The notes under the pieces: generated by a model
Database searches by the model: none
What the model was told of the DNA's origin: nothing
What the model saw: the letters and a program-made list of their open reading frames with translations, nothing else
Assembly: GCA_023390675.1 (NCBI GenBank)
Contig: JAEWCK010000007.1
Coordinates: 1-5,576, forward strand
Origin: Pseudomonadota bacterium
GTDB lineage: Bacteria; Pseudomonadota; Alphaproteobacteria; Sphingomonadales; Sphingomonadaceae
DNA length: 5,576 nt
Reading direction: 5' to 3'
In this document: positions 1-5,576 of the stretch, piece by piece
Position numbering within the stretch: position 1 is the first letter of the stretch
Layout: each line of letters starts with the position of its first letter
Program-made: the position numbers and the translations under genes

Positions 1-813
1 GCCCAGCGCCCGCGCCAGGCTCACGAATTCGGCGACCGACACCGTTTCGGCCCGCCGGCTCGAATCGATTCCCAGCGTCTCCATCGCGGCGAGCGCGCCG
101 GGCACGCCCTTCAGGCTCTGGCGCAGCATCTTGCGCCGCTGCCCGAACGCCGCGCCGGTGAGCTTTTCGAGCACCGCCAGCTTGACGCCATCAGGGGCTC
201 CGGCGGGAACGATGTGGACCACCGCCGACATGACCTTGGGCGGCGGCGTGAAGGCCGATCGGTGGACGGTCATCGCGATCCGCGGAGTCGAGCGCCACTG
301 CGCGAGCACCGCGAGCCGGCCATAGGCGTCGCTCCCGGGATCCGCGACGATCCGCTCGGCGACTTCCTTCTGGAACATCAGCGTCAGGCTCGCCCACCAC
401 GGCTCCCACTGCGCCGACAGCCACCCGACGAGCAGCGCGGTGCCGACATTGTAGGGCAGGTTCGCCACGACATGCGGCTTGCCCGCGAACAGCGACGGCG
501 CGTCGATCTCGAGCGCGTCGCCTTCGATCACGCGCATCTTGCCCGGGAAATGCGCGCCCAGTTCCTCGAGCGCCGGAATGCAGCGTCGGTCGCGCTCGAC
601 CGCCGTGACGCTCGCGCCCGCTTCGAGCAGCGCGCGGGTGAGCCCGCCCGGACCGGGACCCACCTCGAACACTTCGGCGCCCGCGAGATCACCCGGCACC
701 CTCGCGATGCGGGCTAGCAGCTGGTGATCGAACAGGAAATTCTGACCCAGCGCCTTGCTCGCGCTGAGCCCGTATTTCTGGATGACTTCACGCAGGGGAG
801 GGAGGTTGGGCAT
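1..813 (-). CDS. rsmA: 16S rRNA (adenine(1518)-N6/adenine(1519)-N6)-dimethyltransferase RsmA (KsgA), 3' end cut by window edge
   Basis: RsmA uses S-adenosylmethionine to dimethylate two adjacent adenines near the 3' end of 16S rRNA, a late step and checkpoint in 30S subunit assembly; it acts in the cytoplasm. I translated 271 codons from the ATG at 813-811 without meeting a stop. Seen: the family opening SKALGQNFLFD (residues 19-29), SAM-binding motif I FEVGPGPGGLT (49-59), the acidic E73 that ends strand 2, GDAL (98-101), catalytic motif IV NLPYNVGT (118-125), FTPPPKVMSAV (188-198) and FGQRRKMLRQSLK (223-235) of the C-terminal helical domain. The family is usually about 270-280 residues, so only the last few are missing. 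An in-frame GTG at 819-817 (giving VTM...) is an alternative start with better-spaced Shine-Dalgarno-like sequence. The gene follows pdxA by 41 bases, the gap being filled by a hairpin. Identification is firm; the exact start is not. Confidence 0.96.
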   Translation of the reverse strand, partial: MPNLPPLREVIQKYGLSASKALGQNFLFDHQLLARIARVPGDLAGAEVFEVGPGPGGLTRALLEAGASVTAVERDRRCIPALEELGAHFPGKMRVIEGDALEIDAPSLFAGKPHVVANLPYNVGTALLVGWLSAQWEPWWASLTLMFQKEVAERIVADPGSDAYGRLAVLAQWRSTPRIAMTVHRSAFTPPPKVMSAVVHIVPAGAPDGVKLAVLEKLTGAAFGQRRKMLRQSLKGVPGALAAMETLGIDSSRRAETVSVAEFVSLARALG

Positions 814-827
814 CGTCACTCTATAGC

Positions 828-851
828 CCTCTCCCGCCTTTGCGGGAGAGG
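828..851. repeat. Perfect 10-bp stem-loop between pdxA and rsmA
   Basis: The arms 828-837 (CCTCTCCCGC) and 842-851 (GCGGGAGAGG) are exact reverse complements around a 4-base loop. On the transcribed minus strand the stem begins three bases after the pdxA stop codon and ends 14 bases before the rsmA ATG. No T-run follows on the minus strand, so it is not a standard intrinsic terminator. The descending arm carries GGGAGAGG, the strongest Shine-Dalgarno-like stretch ahead of rsmA, so folding could hide it. From memory, similar CTCTCCC/GGGAGAG hairpins are common between genes in sphingomonads and other alphaproteobacteria, so it may be one copy of a dispersed REP-like element; this window alone cannot show that. 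Confidence 0.85.
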
Positions 852-854
852 TGT

Positions 855-1853
855 CTAGATGGCTTCGGCTCGCCGCTGCGCCGCGGCGGCGGCCATGCGA
901 ATCGCCGCGATCATCGCGCCGGGGTGCGCCTCATCCTTGCCGGCGATGCCGAAGGCGGTGCCGTGGTCAGGAGAGGTCCGAACGATCGGCAGGCCGAGCG
1001 TGATGTTGACGCCCTCGTCGAAATGCAGCGTCTTGATCGGGATCAGCGCCTGATCGTGCGTCGGGCAGAGCGCGGCGTCGTAGCCGGCGCGGGCGCGCGG
1101 GTGGAACATCGCGTCGGCGGCGAAGGGGCCGACCGCATCGATCCCCTCGGCGCGGAGCTGCTCGATCGCAGGCACGAGCACGTCGACTTCCTCGCGCCCG
1201 ATCGCACCGCCCTCGCCGGCGTGCGGATTGAGCCCGGCAAAAGCGAGGCGCGGCTTCTCTATCCCGAAATTGCGGCCCAGCCCGCGTGCCGTGACCCGCG
1301 CCTTGGCAAGGACGAGATCGATCGTGAGCAGCTCGGAAACGCGCGCGATCGGCTCGTGCACCGTGATCGGCACGACGCGCAGCGTGGGCCCCGCGAGCAT
1401 CATCACGGCATTCTCGCCCGAGATGCCGCAGCGTTCGGCGACAAATTCGGTCTGGCCGGGGTGTGAAAAGCCGATGCGATAGAGCTGCGCCTTCGAGACC
1501 GGCCCCGTCACCACGCCGCCTGCCGCGCCGGCATTGGCGAGCCCCACTGCCATCTCGAGCGCCTGGAGCGCGATGCGCGCGCCGTCGACGTCGGGTACAC
1601 CGGGCACGACTTCGCCGGCATCGCCGATCGAAAGCACCGGAAGCGCGTGCTCGAACACCGAGATCGCTTCGTCGGGGTCGCCGATCCGCGCGATCGGCCC
1701 ATCCCACACCTTCTCGACCGCGCGGGCGTCGCCCACCGCGAAGAAGGGTGCGAGCGAATGGAGCTCGCGCGCCTTCCAGGCCTTGGCCGTGATTTCGGGC
1801 CCGACCCCGGCCGAGTCGCCCATCGAGATGGCGAGCGGCCGGATCGTGCTCAC
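855..1853 (-). CDS. pdxA: 4-hydroxythreonine-4-phosphate dehydrogenase PdxA
   Basis: PdxA oxidises 4-phosphooxy-L-threonine with NAD(P); the product decarboxylates to 3-amino-2-oxopropyl phosphate, which PdxJ joins to deoxyxylulose phosphate to make pyridoxine phosphate. It acts as a cytoplasmic metal-dependent dimer. The 332-residue length is normal for the family. Seen: N-terminal ISMGDSAGVGPE (9-20), VTGPVSKAQLY (115-125), PGQTEF (132-137), NPHAGEGG (209-216), THDQALIPIK (265-274) and VRTSPDHGTAFGIAGK (291-306). The three metal-ligand histidines known from E. coli PdxA (166, 211, 266) are all present, at the same numbers. The substrate-contacting His of the usual GHTEF motif is Gln134 here. 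The start is a GTG at 1853-1851; the next in-frame ATG, at Met11, would cut into the conserved GDSAG segment. Only one base separates this start from the surA stop (TGACGTG) and no good ribosome-binding site precedes it, which suggests translation coupled to surA. Confidence 0.97.
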   Translation of the reverse strand: MSTIRPLAISMGDSAGVGPEITAKAWKARELHSLAPFFAVGDARAVEKVWDGPIARIGDPDEAISVFEHALPVLSIGDAGEVVPGVPDVDGARIALQALEMAVGLANAGAAGGVVTGPVSKAQLYRIGFSHPGQTEFVAERCGISGENAVMMLAGPTLRVVPITVHEPIARVSELLTIDLVLAKARVTARGLGRNFGIEKPRLAFAGLNPHAGEGGAIGREEVDVLVPAIEQLRAEGIDAVGPFAADAMFHPRARAGYDAALCPTHDQALIPIKTLHFDEGVNITLGLPIVRTSPDHGTAFGIAGKDEAHPGAMIAAIRMAAAAAQRRAEAI

Positions 1854-1854
1854 G

Positions 1855-3288
1855 TCAGCGATATTCGACCAGCGCGTCGCGGCGCAGGTCGCGGAGCATG
1901 CGCTGCGCGCGGATGTTGGTACGCTGCTCGACCAGCTGGTCCTGCACCTGCTCCGCCGAAGGCAGGCCCGGGGGCGGGGGATCGTCGCGGCCGCACACCA
2001 CGAGCACGCGCACGCCGTCCTCGATCGTGCCGAAGGGCTGCGTGGCCTGGCCGACCTGGAGCGGCAGGATCAGGTTCTGGAGCGCACCCGGCAGCTCCTT
2101 GATCACTACGCCGTCCTTTTCGATCACTTCGGCGTTCTGCGCTGCCGCGACGGTGTTGACGTCGCCGCAGCCTTTCATCGCCTGCGTGGCCTGGCCGAAC
2201 TGCGCAGCGCGCTCGCTGGCCTGCGCTTCGGTGATCCCCTTGGGGAAAGCGATCGTCAGCTGGCGTAGCGTGAGCTTGGCCTCCTTGGGATCGGCCATGC
2301 CGACCTGGCGCTTCTCGGCGAGATAGACCACGGTGAAGCCGAGCGGCAGCTCGATCGGCCCCGCGACCTGGCCCGGCTGCATTTCCTGCACCGCCTTTGC
2401 CATCTCGTCGGGCAGAATGCCCGGCCCGAGGCGGATCCAGCCAAGATCGCCGTCCTGCGCCTTGGTCGAGGACTCCGAATAGGTGCGGGCGAGATAGCCG
2501 AAGGGCGTGCCTTGCTTCATCTGCTCGATGAGGCGCTGCATGCCCTGGAAAACCTCCGCCTTCCGGTCCGGCGTGGCGTTCAGATAGATTTCGTAGAGAT
2601 GATATTCCTCGCGGCCCTGCGCGGCCTTGAGGCGCTCGATATAGGCGTTCGCCTCTTCGTCGCTGACGTTGATGTCGACGCGGCGGTTGAGCAGGCGGCG
2701 CCACGCCATCTCGCCTTCGATCTGGCGTTTCATGCTGCGCTCGGACGAGCCGATCTGCTTGAGCCAGGTGCGGAACTGCTCGGGGGTCTTGTCGAAGCTC
2801 TTTGCAACGCGATTGAACGTGGTCTCGATTTCCTTGGGCTCGATCGTGATCTCGTTCGACTTGGCTTCCTGGATCTGGAGCGTCTCGTCGATGAGCTGGC
2901 GCAGCATAGAGATGCGCAGCTGGTCGCGCTCCTCGGGCTTGAGCGTGAGATTGTGCATGCCGATGACCATCGCGGCGCGCTGGTCGACATCGGTGCCGGT
3001 GATCACCACGTCGTTCACGATCGCGGTGGGCTTGCGGATATTGGGGTTCGCCTTGCCGAAGATCTGGAGATTGGCGGGCAGATCGAGGCTCGCGGCCAGC
3101 GCCGCCTCCTGCGCCGTTTCGTCCGGAACGATCTGGCTTGCGGGGGCAGCCTGGTCCGCAGGAGCGGTCTGGGCGCCCTGCGCGTCTTGCGCGGTCTGCG
3201 CGACCGCGCCCGTGGCGAGGCCTGCGGCCGCAAGCGCAAGTGCGGATGCGCGCACCGCGCGGATCGCCTTAACAACACCGATGTTCAC
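1855..3288 (-). CDS. surA: SurA-type periplasmic chaperone / peptidyl-prolyl isomerase
   Basis: A periplasmic chaperone that escorts unfolded outer-membrane proteins to the BAM machinery; in E. coli LptD is one of its main clients. With the GTG start at 3288-3286 the protein has 477 residues. Seen: a signal peptide with basic n-region (K7, R10, R13), an alanine-rich core and likely cleavage after AVA (28-30); an Ala/Gln/Pro-rich linker (about 31-66); the SurA N-terminal helical domain (about 87-220, including NDVVITGTDV at 92-101); one well-formed parvulin domain (229-327, with YSESSTKAQDGDLGWI at 270-285 and LPLGFTVVYL at 314-323); a degenerate second parvulin-like segment (about 338-434); and a charged C-terminal helix. 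The mature protein has only two cysteines, 374 and 432. A TTG at 3306-3304 would add six residues, but it overlaps the GAGGG (3304-3300) that looks like the ribosome-binding site, so I prefer the GTG. The gene lies between its client lptD and pdxA, as in E. coli. Confidence 0.93.
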   Translation of the reverse strand: MNIGVVKAIRAVRASALALAAAGLATGAVAQTAQDAQGAQTAPADQAAPASQIVPDETAQEAALAASLDLPANLQIFGKANPNIRKPTAIVNDVVITGTDVDQRAAMVIGMHNLTLKPEERDQLRISMLRQLIDETLQIQEAKSNEITIEPKEIETTFNRVAKSFDKTPEQFRTWLKQIGSSERSMKRQIEGEMAWRRLLNRRVDINVSDEEANAYIERLKAAQGREEYHLYEIYLNATPDRKAEVFQGMQRLIEQMKQGTPFGYLARTYSESSTKAQDGDLGWIRLGPGILPDEMAKAVQEMQPGQVAGPIELPLGFTVVYLAEKRQVGMADPKEAKLTLRQLTIAFPKGITEAQASERAAQFGQATQAMKGCGDVNTVAAAQNAEVIEKDGVVIKELPGALQNLILPLQVGQATQPFGTIEDGVRVLVVCGRDDPPPPGLPSAEQVQDQLVEQRTNIRAQRMLRDLRRDALVEYR

Positions 3289-3299
3289 GTGAATCCGTA

Positions 3300-3304
3300 C
3301 CCTC
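3300..3304 (-). promoter_or_regulatory. Probable surA ribosome-binding site
   Basis: On the minus strand GAGGG lies 11 bases before the GTG at 3288-3286. The spacing is slightly long but this is the best Shine-Dalgarno-like match near the surA start, and it decides between the GTG and the upstream in-frame TTG at 3306-3304, which it overlaps. Confidence 0.45.
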
Positions 3305-3322
3305 AATCCATGCCGGAAAGCG

Positions 3323-3336
3323 CGCGATTAATCGCG
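3323..3336. promoter_or_regulatory. Perfect 14-bp palindrome upstream of surA, possible operator
   Basis: The sequence CGCGATTAATCGCG is its own reverse complement over all 14 bases. It lies in the lptD-surA gap, 34 bases upstream of the proposed surA GTG. It has an AT-rich centre between GC-rich half-sites, which suits a dimeric DNA-binding protein better than an RNA hairpin because it has no loop. It is also the most AT-rich spot in the gap, and ATTAAT could serve as a weak -10 element, although I found no convincing -35 partner. The function is inferred; only the symmetry is seen. Confidence 0.4.
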
Positions 3337-3385
3337 AATTGTGCCTGAACTTAGGCTTACCGGCTGTTCCCCTCTGGAATCTGCC

Positions 3386-5575
3386 TTAGCGGCCGAGGTT
3401 CTTGAACGCCAGCGTCAACAGATAGGAGTTGCCGCGCCGCGCATCGCCGGTCGTCTCGTAATCGCGCTTCCAGGTGAGGCCGAGGCGGAGGCAATCGTCC
3501 TCATAGGTGACGCCGAGCCGATGCCGCACGGGTTCGAACCCGTCGGCCTGGCTCAAAATGTCCTCGTTGCGGTCGGTCAGATCGACGAGGATCGATCCCG
3601 AGACCGACCAGAAGCGTGCGAGCTGGACGCGGGCGCCGGCACGCGCTTCCTCGCGGTCCTGCAGATCCTCGAGCGCCGGGCCGATGTTGCGGTTGAGGCG
3701 GAGATAGCCGAGCTGGACATAGGTCGAGCGCGAGCCGAGCGTCATGTCGACTTCGTTGCGACGGAAGGCGAAGCCGTCCTTGTCGATCCGGTAGCGGTGC
3801 GTGAAGCTGATGAAGTCGCGGAAGCGCACCACCGTTCGCCCGACGATGTCCGACACGCGGTCGGTCAGGCCCGTCCCGTCCGGGAGCAGCGTGGGACGCG
3901 ACGAGATGCGATAGCTCTGGCCGACATTCGCATCGAGGCTGAAGCCGGGAAGATAGAGCGCATAGTCTACGCCCCAGGTGAAGCGCGTCGAATCCTCGAA
4001 CCGGTCGTAGCCCGGGAAACGATTGAGCGCGAAGAGGTTCGAATCCTCGAGATCGACAGCGCGGGCGTCCTCGTTGGGCACCGCGAGATTCTCGATCTTC
4101 GGCGACGCGACGAACTGGATCCGCGGCGTGATCCGTTGGGTGCCGCCGAGGAAATCGCCGACGAACGGCCATTTCACGTCCACCGCGGCCGCAGCGATCC
4201 CGCGGAAATGGAAGCCCTCCTGCCCGCGATAGCTCGCCACGGTGGTCAGCAGCGTGTCGTCGGCATTGTAGACGTCGCCGCGCGCATAGGCGGTGAGCGT
4301 GATCTCCTGCCCCCAATTGGTGAGCTTGCGCAGGTCCCAGCGCCCGCTGGCGAAGGCGCGTTGCGTGTCCTGCCCGTCCGAGCGGCCGATCGCGAGTGTG
4401 TTTACCTGAAACTCGAAGCGGCCGCCGAGCACGCCGTCGTCCATGCGGCGGCGATAGTCGAGCTCGGGAATGGCGTAGGGCTGGAGGCCCTGCCGGTCGC
4501 CCACGCGCAGGGTCTGCACCGCCCAGGCGTTGATCGAGAAATAGCTGTCCTCGTCGATCCGCTCGACGCGGATGTTGTTCCGCAGGCGATCGTCGCGGGT
4601 GATGTCGTAGCGGCGCAGGAAAGTGCGGTCGGTGACGAGGCGGAACGAGGCGCTCGCGCTCCAGTTGGGATCGAGCTGGAACTTGCCGACCGCGTCGAGA
4701 TACCCGCGGAAGTCGTTTTTCGACGTGGCCGGCGTCACCGGGACGGTCAGGTCGTCGGCGCGGCGGCTGTACGTGCCATAGGCAGTGACGCGAAACGCGC
4801 CCAGGCTGTTGAGCTCGCGATATTCGGCCTGCAGCACGGGTAGCACGCCGGTGTATATGCGCGGCGTGACGGTCAGGTCGCGATTGGGCGAGAAGCTGAA
4901 ATAATAAGGCAGCGCGAACTGGAAGCCGTTGGTCCGGCTGTAGCGGATGTCGGGCATCAGGAAGCCGTCGTCGCTCTGTCCGCCCGCGGGGTGCGAGAAG
5001 ACCGGCAGCGGGATCGTCGCGATGCCGAACACCGAGATGCGCGCGCCGGTGTAGCGGATGCGTTTCTTGGCGGGGTCGTAGATCACGCGCTCGGCGGTGA
5101 TCTTCCATGAAGGCTCCTTGGGGCAGCCTTCCGAATCGGTGACCGAGCACGCGGTGTAGGCGGCGTTATGAACCGTGATGACGCCGTTGTTGCGCTCGCC
5201 GCTTTCGGCGGCGATGCGGCCGCCCGCGTCGAGCACCACGAGCATGTTGCGGACGATGCCGTCCTTCAGCGTATCGGTAAGCTCGATATGGTCGCCATAG
5301 GCGATGTCGCCCTCGGGATTGACCACGACGACATTGCCCTCGGCCGAGACCTGACCCGACTTGCGGTTCCACACCACCTTGTCGGCGCGCAGCCGGTCGC
5401 TGCGGCGATAGAGGCGCACATCGCCGCTCGCCGTGACGACATCGGCCTCGCTATCGTAATCGAGCTGGTCGGCGGTGAACTGGATCTGGTCGTCGTCGGC
5501 GGGCAGCGCAGTGGGCGAGGGCGGCGGCGGCTCGACCGCCGGAGTCTGGAGCGCGCCGGCAGGGACGTCCTGCGC
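3386..5575 (-). CDS. lptD: LPS-assembly protein LptD (OstA/Imp), 5' end cut by window edge
   Basis: LptD is the outer-membrane beta-barrel that, plugged by the lipoprotein LptE, receives LPS from the periplasmic Lpt bridge and inserts it into the outer leaflet. The frame is open from the right edge: 729 codons are visible before the TAA. The first visible residues, AQDVPAG, resemble the mature end after signal-peptidase cleavage, so probably only the start codon and signal peptide are missing. A Pro-rich linker (about 12-25) leads into the OstA/LptA-like jellyroll domain (about 31-140: IQFTADQLDYD at 31-41, then ASGDVRLYR, AEGNVVV, GDHIEL). Cys143 and Cys151 follow in TACSVTDSEGC. The barrel starts after the hinge IPLPVFSHP (188-196) and consists of alternating aromatic strands to the C-terminal FKNLGR. 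One more cysteine, Cys695 (YEDDC), lies near the end. A GTG at 5419-5417 opens a shorter frame but lies inside the jellyroll domain and is not the true start. Confidence 0.96.
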   Translation of the reverse strand, partial: AQDVPAGALQTPAVEPPPPSPTALPADDDQIQFTADQLDYDSEADVVTASGDVRLYRRSDRLRADKVVWNRKSGQVSAEGNVVVVNPEGDIAYGDHIELTDTLKDGIVRNMLVVLDAGGRIAAESGERNNGVITVHNAAYTACSVTDSEGCPKEPSWKITAERVIYDPAKKRIRYTGARISVFGIATIPLPVFSHPAGGQSDDGFLMPDIRYSRTNGFQFALPYYFSFSPNRDLTVTPRIYTGVLPVLQAEYRELNSLGAFRVTAYGTYSRRADDLTVPVTPATSKNDFRGYLDAVGKFQLDPNWSASASFRLVTDRTFLRRYDITRDDRLRNNIRVERIDEDSYFSINAWAVQTLRVGDRQGLQPYAIPELDYRRRMDDGVLGGRFEFQVNTLAIGRSDGQDTQRAFASGRWDLRKLTNWGQEITLTAYARGDVYNADDTLLTTVASYRGQEGFHFRGIAAAAVDVKWPFVGDFLGGTQRITPRIQFVASPKIENLAVPNEDARAVDLEDSNLFALNRFPGYDRFEDSTRFTWGVDYALYLPGFSLDANVGQSYRISSRPTLLPDGTGLTDRVSDIVGRTVVRFRDFISFTHRYRIDKDGFAFRRNEVDMTLGSRSTYVQLGYLRLNRNIGPALEDLQDREEARAGARVQLARFWSVSGSILVDLTDRNEDILSQADGFEPVRHRLGVTYEDDCLRLGLTWKRDYETTGDARRGNSYLLTLAFKNLGR

Positions 5576-5576
5576 G

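Larger units (their letters stand above)
3289..3385. other. 97-base lptD-surA intergenic region
   Basis: This is the longest non-coding stretch in the window, between the lptD stop (TAA at 3388-3386) and the proposed surA start. Besides the palindrome and the likely ribosome-binding site it holds a short direct repeat on the minus strand, TAAGCCTAAG, and a two-codon start-stop frame (ATGGATTGA, 3311-3303). No stem followed by a T-run is visible, so lptD transcription probably reads through into surA. A local surA promoter is possible, given the size of the gap compared with the one-base surA-pdxA junction, but I cannot point to clear -35 and -10 boxes. Confidence 0.6.

Noticed and set aside
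828..851. Intrinsic terminator for pdxA
   Set aside because: The stem is strong, but the minus strand continues GCTATAGAG with no T-run, and rsmA follows at once in the same direction.
840..1466. Plus-strand open frame of 208 codons antisense to pdxA
   Set aside because: No domain or signal is visible, and pdxA on the other strand has every expected motif over the same bases.
3304..3306. TTG as the surA start
   Set aside because: It overlaps the likely GAGGG ribosome-binding site, TTG is the rarest of the three starts, and the GTG six codons on gives a compact signal peptide.
3303..3311. Two-codon upstream frame (ATG GAT TGA) before surA as a regulatory leader
   Set aside because: There is no ribosome-binding site ahead of it, and such a short frame is expected by chance; without conservation it cannot be supported.
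2512..3348. A 278-codon plus-strand open frame antisense to surA
   Set aside because: It consists of low-complexity Leu/Arg/Asp/Ala runs, has no family motifs, and overlaps a well-supported surA; it is a shadow of surA codon bias.
3341..4843. A 500-codon plus-strand open frame starting at GTG, antisense to lptD
   Set aside because: The peptide is rich in Arg, Ala, Glu and Asp with no recognisable domain. It lies wholly opposite a clear lptD and fits the antisense open frames that GC-rich third positions create.
1..5576. A novel defence, mobile or biosynthetic system
   Set aside because: All but about 140 bases are coding sequence of four conserved housekeeping genes in a conserved order. 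There are no repeat arrays, transposase fragments, tRNA genes or change in composition.

Overview
The window is an ordinary housekeeping region, almost certainly from a high-GC alphaproteobacterium of the sphingomonad group (Sphingomonadales). All four genes lie on the minus strand, so transcription runs from the right edge to the left edge: lptD, surA, pdxA, rsmA (ksgA). Each was identified from its own motifs. The order matches the conserved lptD-surA-pdxA-rsmA cluster known from E. coli and many other proteobacteria. The sphingomonad placement is inferred from protein style, GC content and the GC-rich intergenic hairpin; no rRNA or other marker is present.

Layout from right to left: lptD (3386 to beyond 5576) encodes the outer-membrane LPS-assembly barrel and lacks only its extreme N-terminus, probably the signal peptide. 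A 97-base gap (3289-3385) holds a perfect 14-bp palindrome and the start region of surA. surA (1855-3288) encodes a periplasmic parvulin-type chaperone. Its stop is one base from the GTG start of pdxA (855-1853), which encodes a pyridoxal-phosphate biosynthesis dehydrogenase. A 41-base gap (814-854) contains a perfect 10-bp stem hairpin that includes the best Shine-Dalgarno-like sequence for rsmA. rsmA (813 to beyond base 1) encodes the 16S rRNA dimethyladenosine transferase and runs off the left edge a few residues before its expected end.

The first two genes work together on the outer membrane: SurA escorts outer-membrane proteins, including LptD in E. coli, and LptD inserts LPS into the outer leaflet. 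PdxA (vitamin B6) and RsmA (ribosome maturation) are functionally unrelated and probably share the transcript. I see no mobile element, CRISPR array, RNA gene or uncharacterised system. The points worth a second look are small: the hairpin over the rsmA start, the palindrome ahead of surA, a substrate-pocket change in PdxA, the cysteine layouts of SurA and LptD, and non-ATG starts. Long plus-strand open frames across lptD, surA and pdxA are antisense shadows typical of GC-rich genes.
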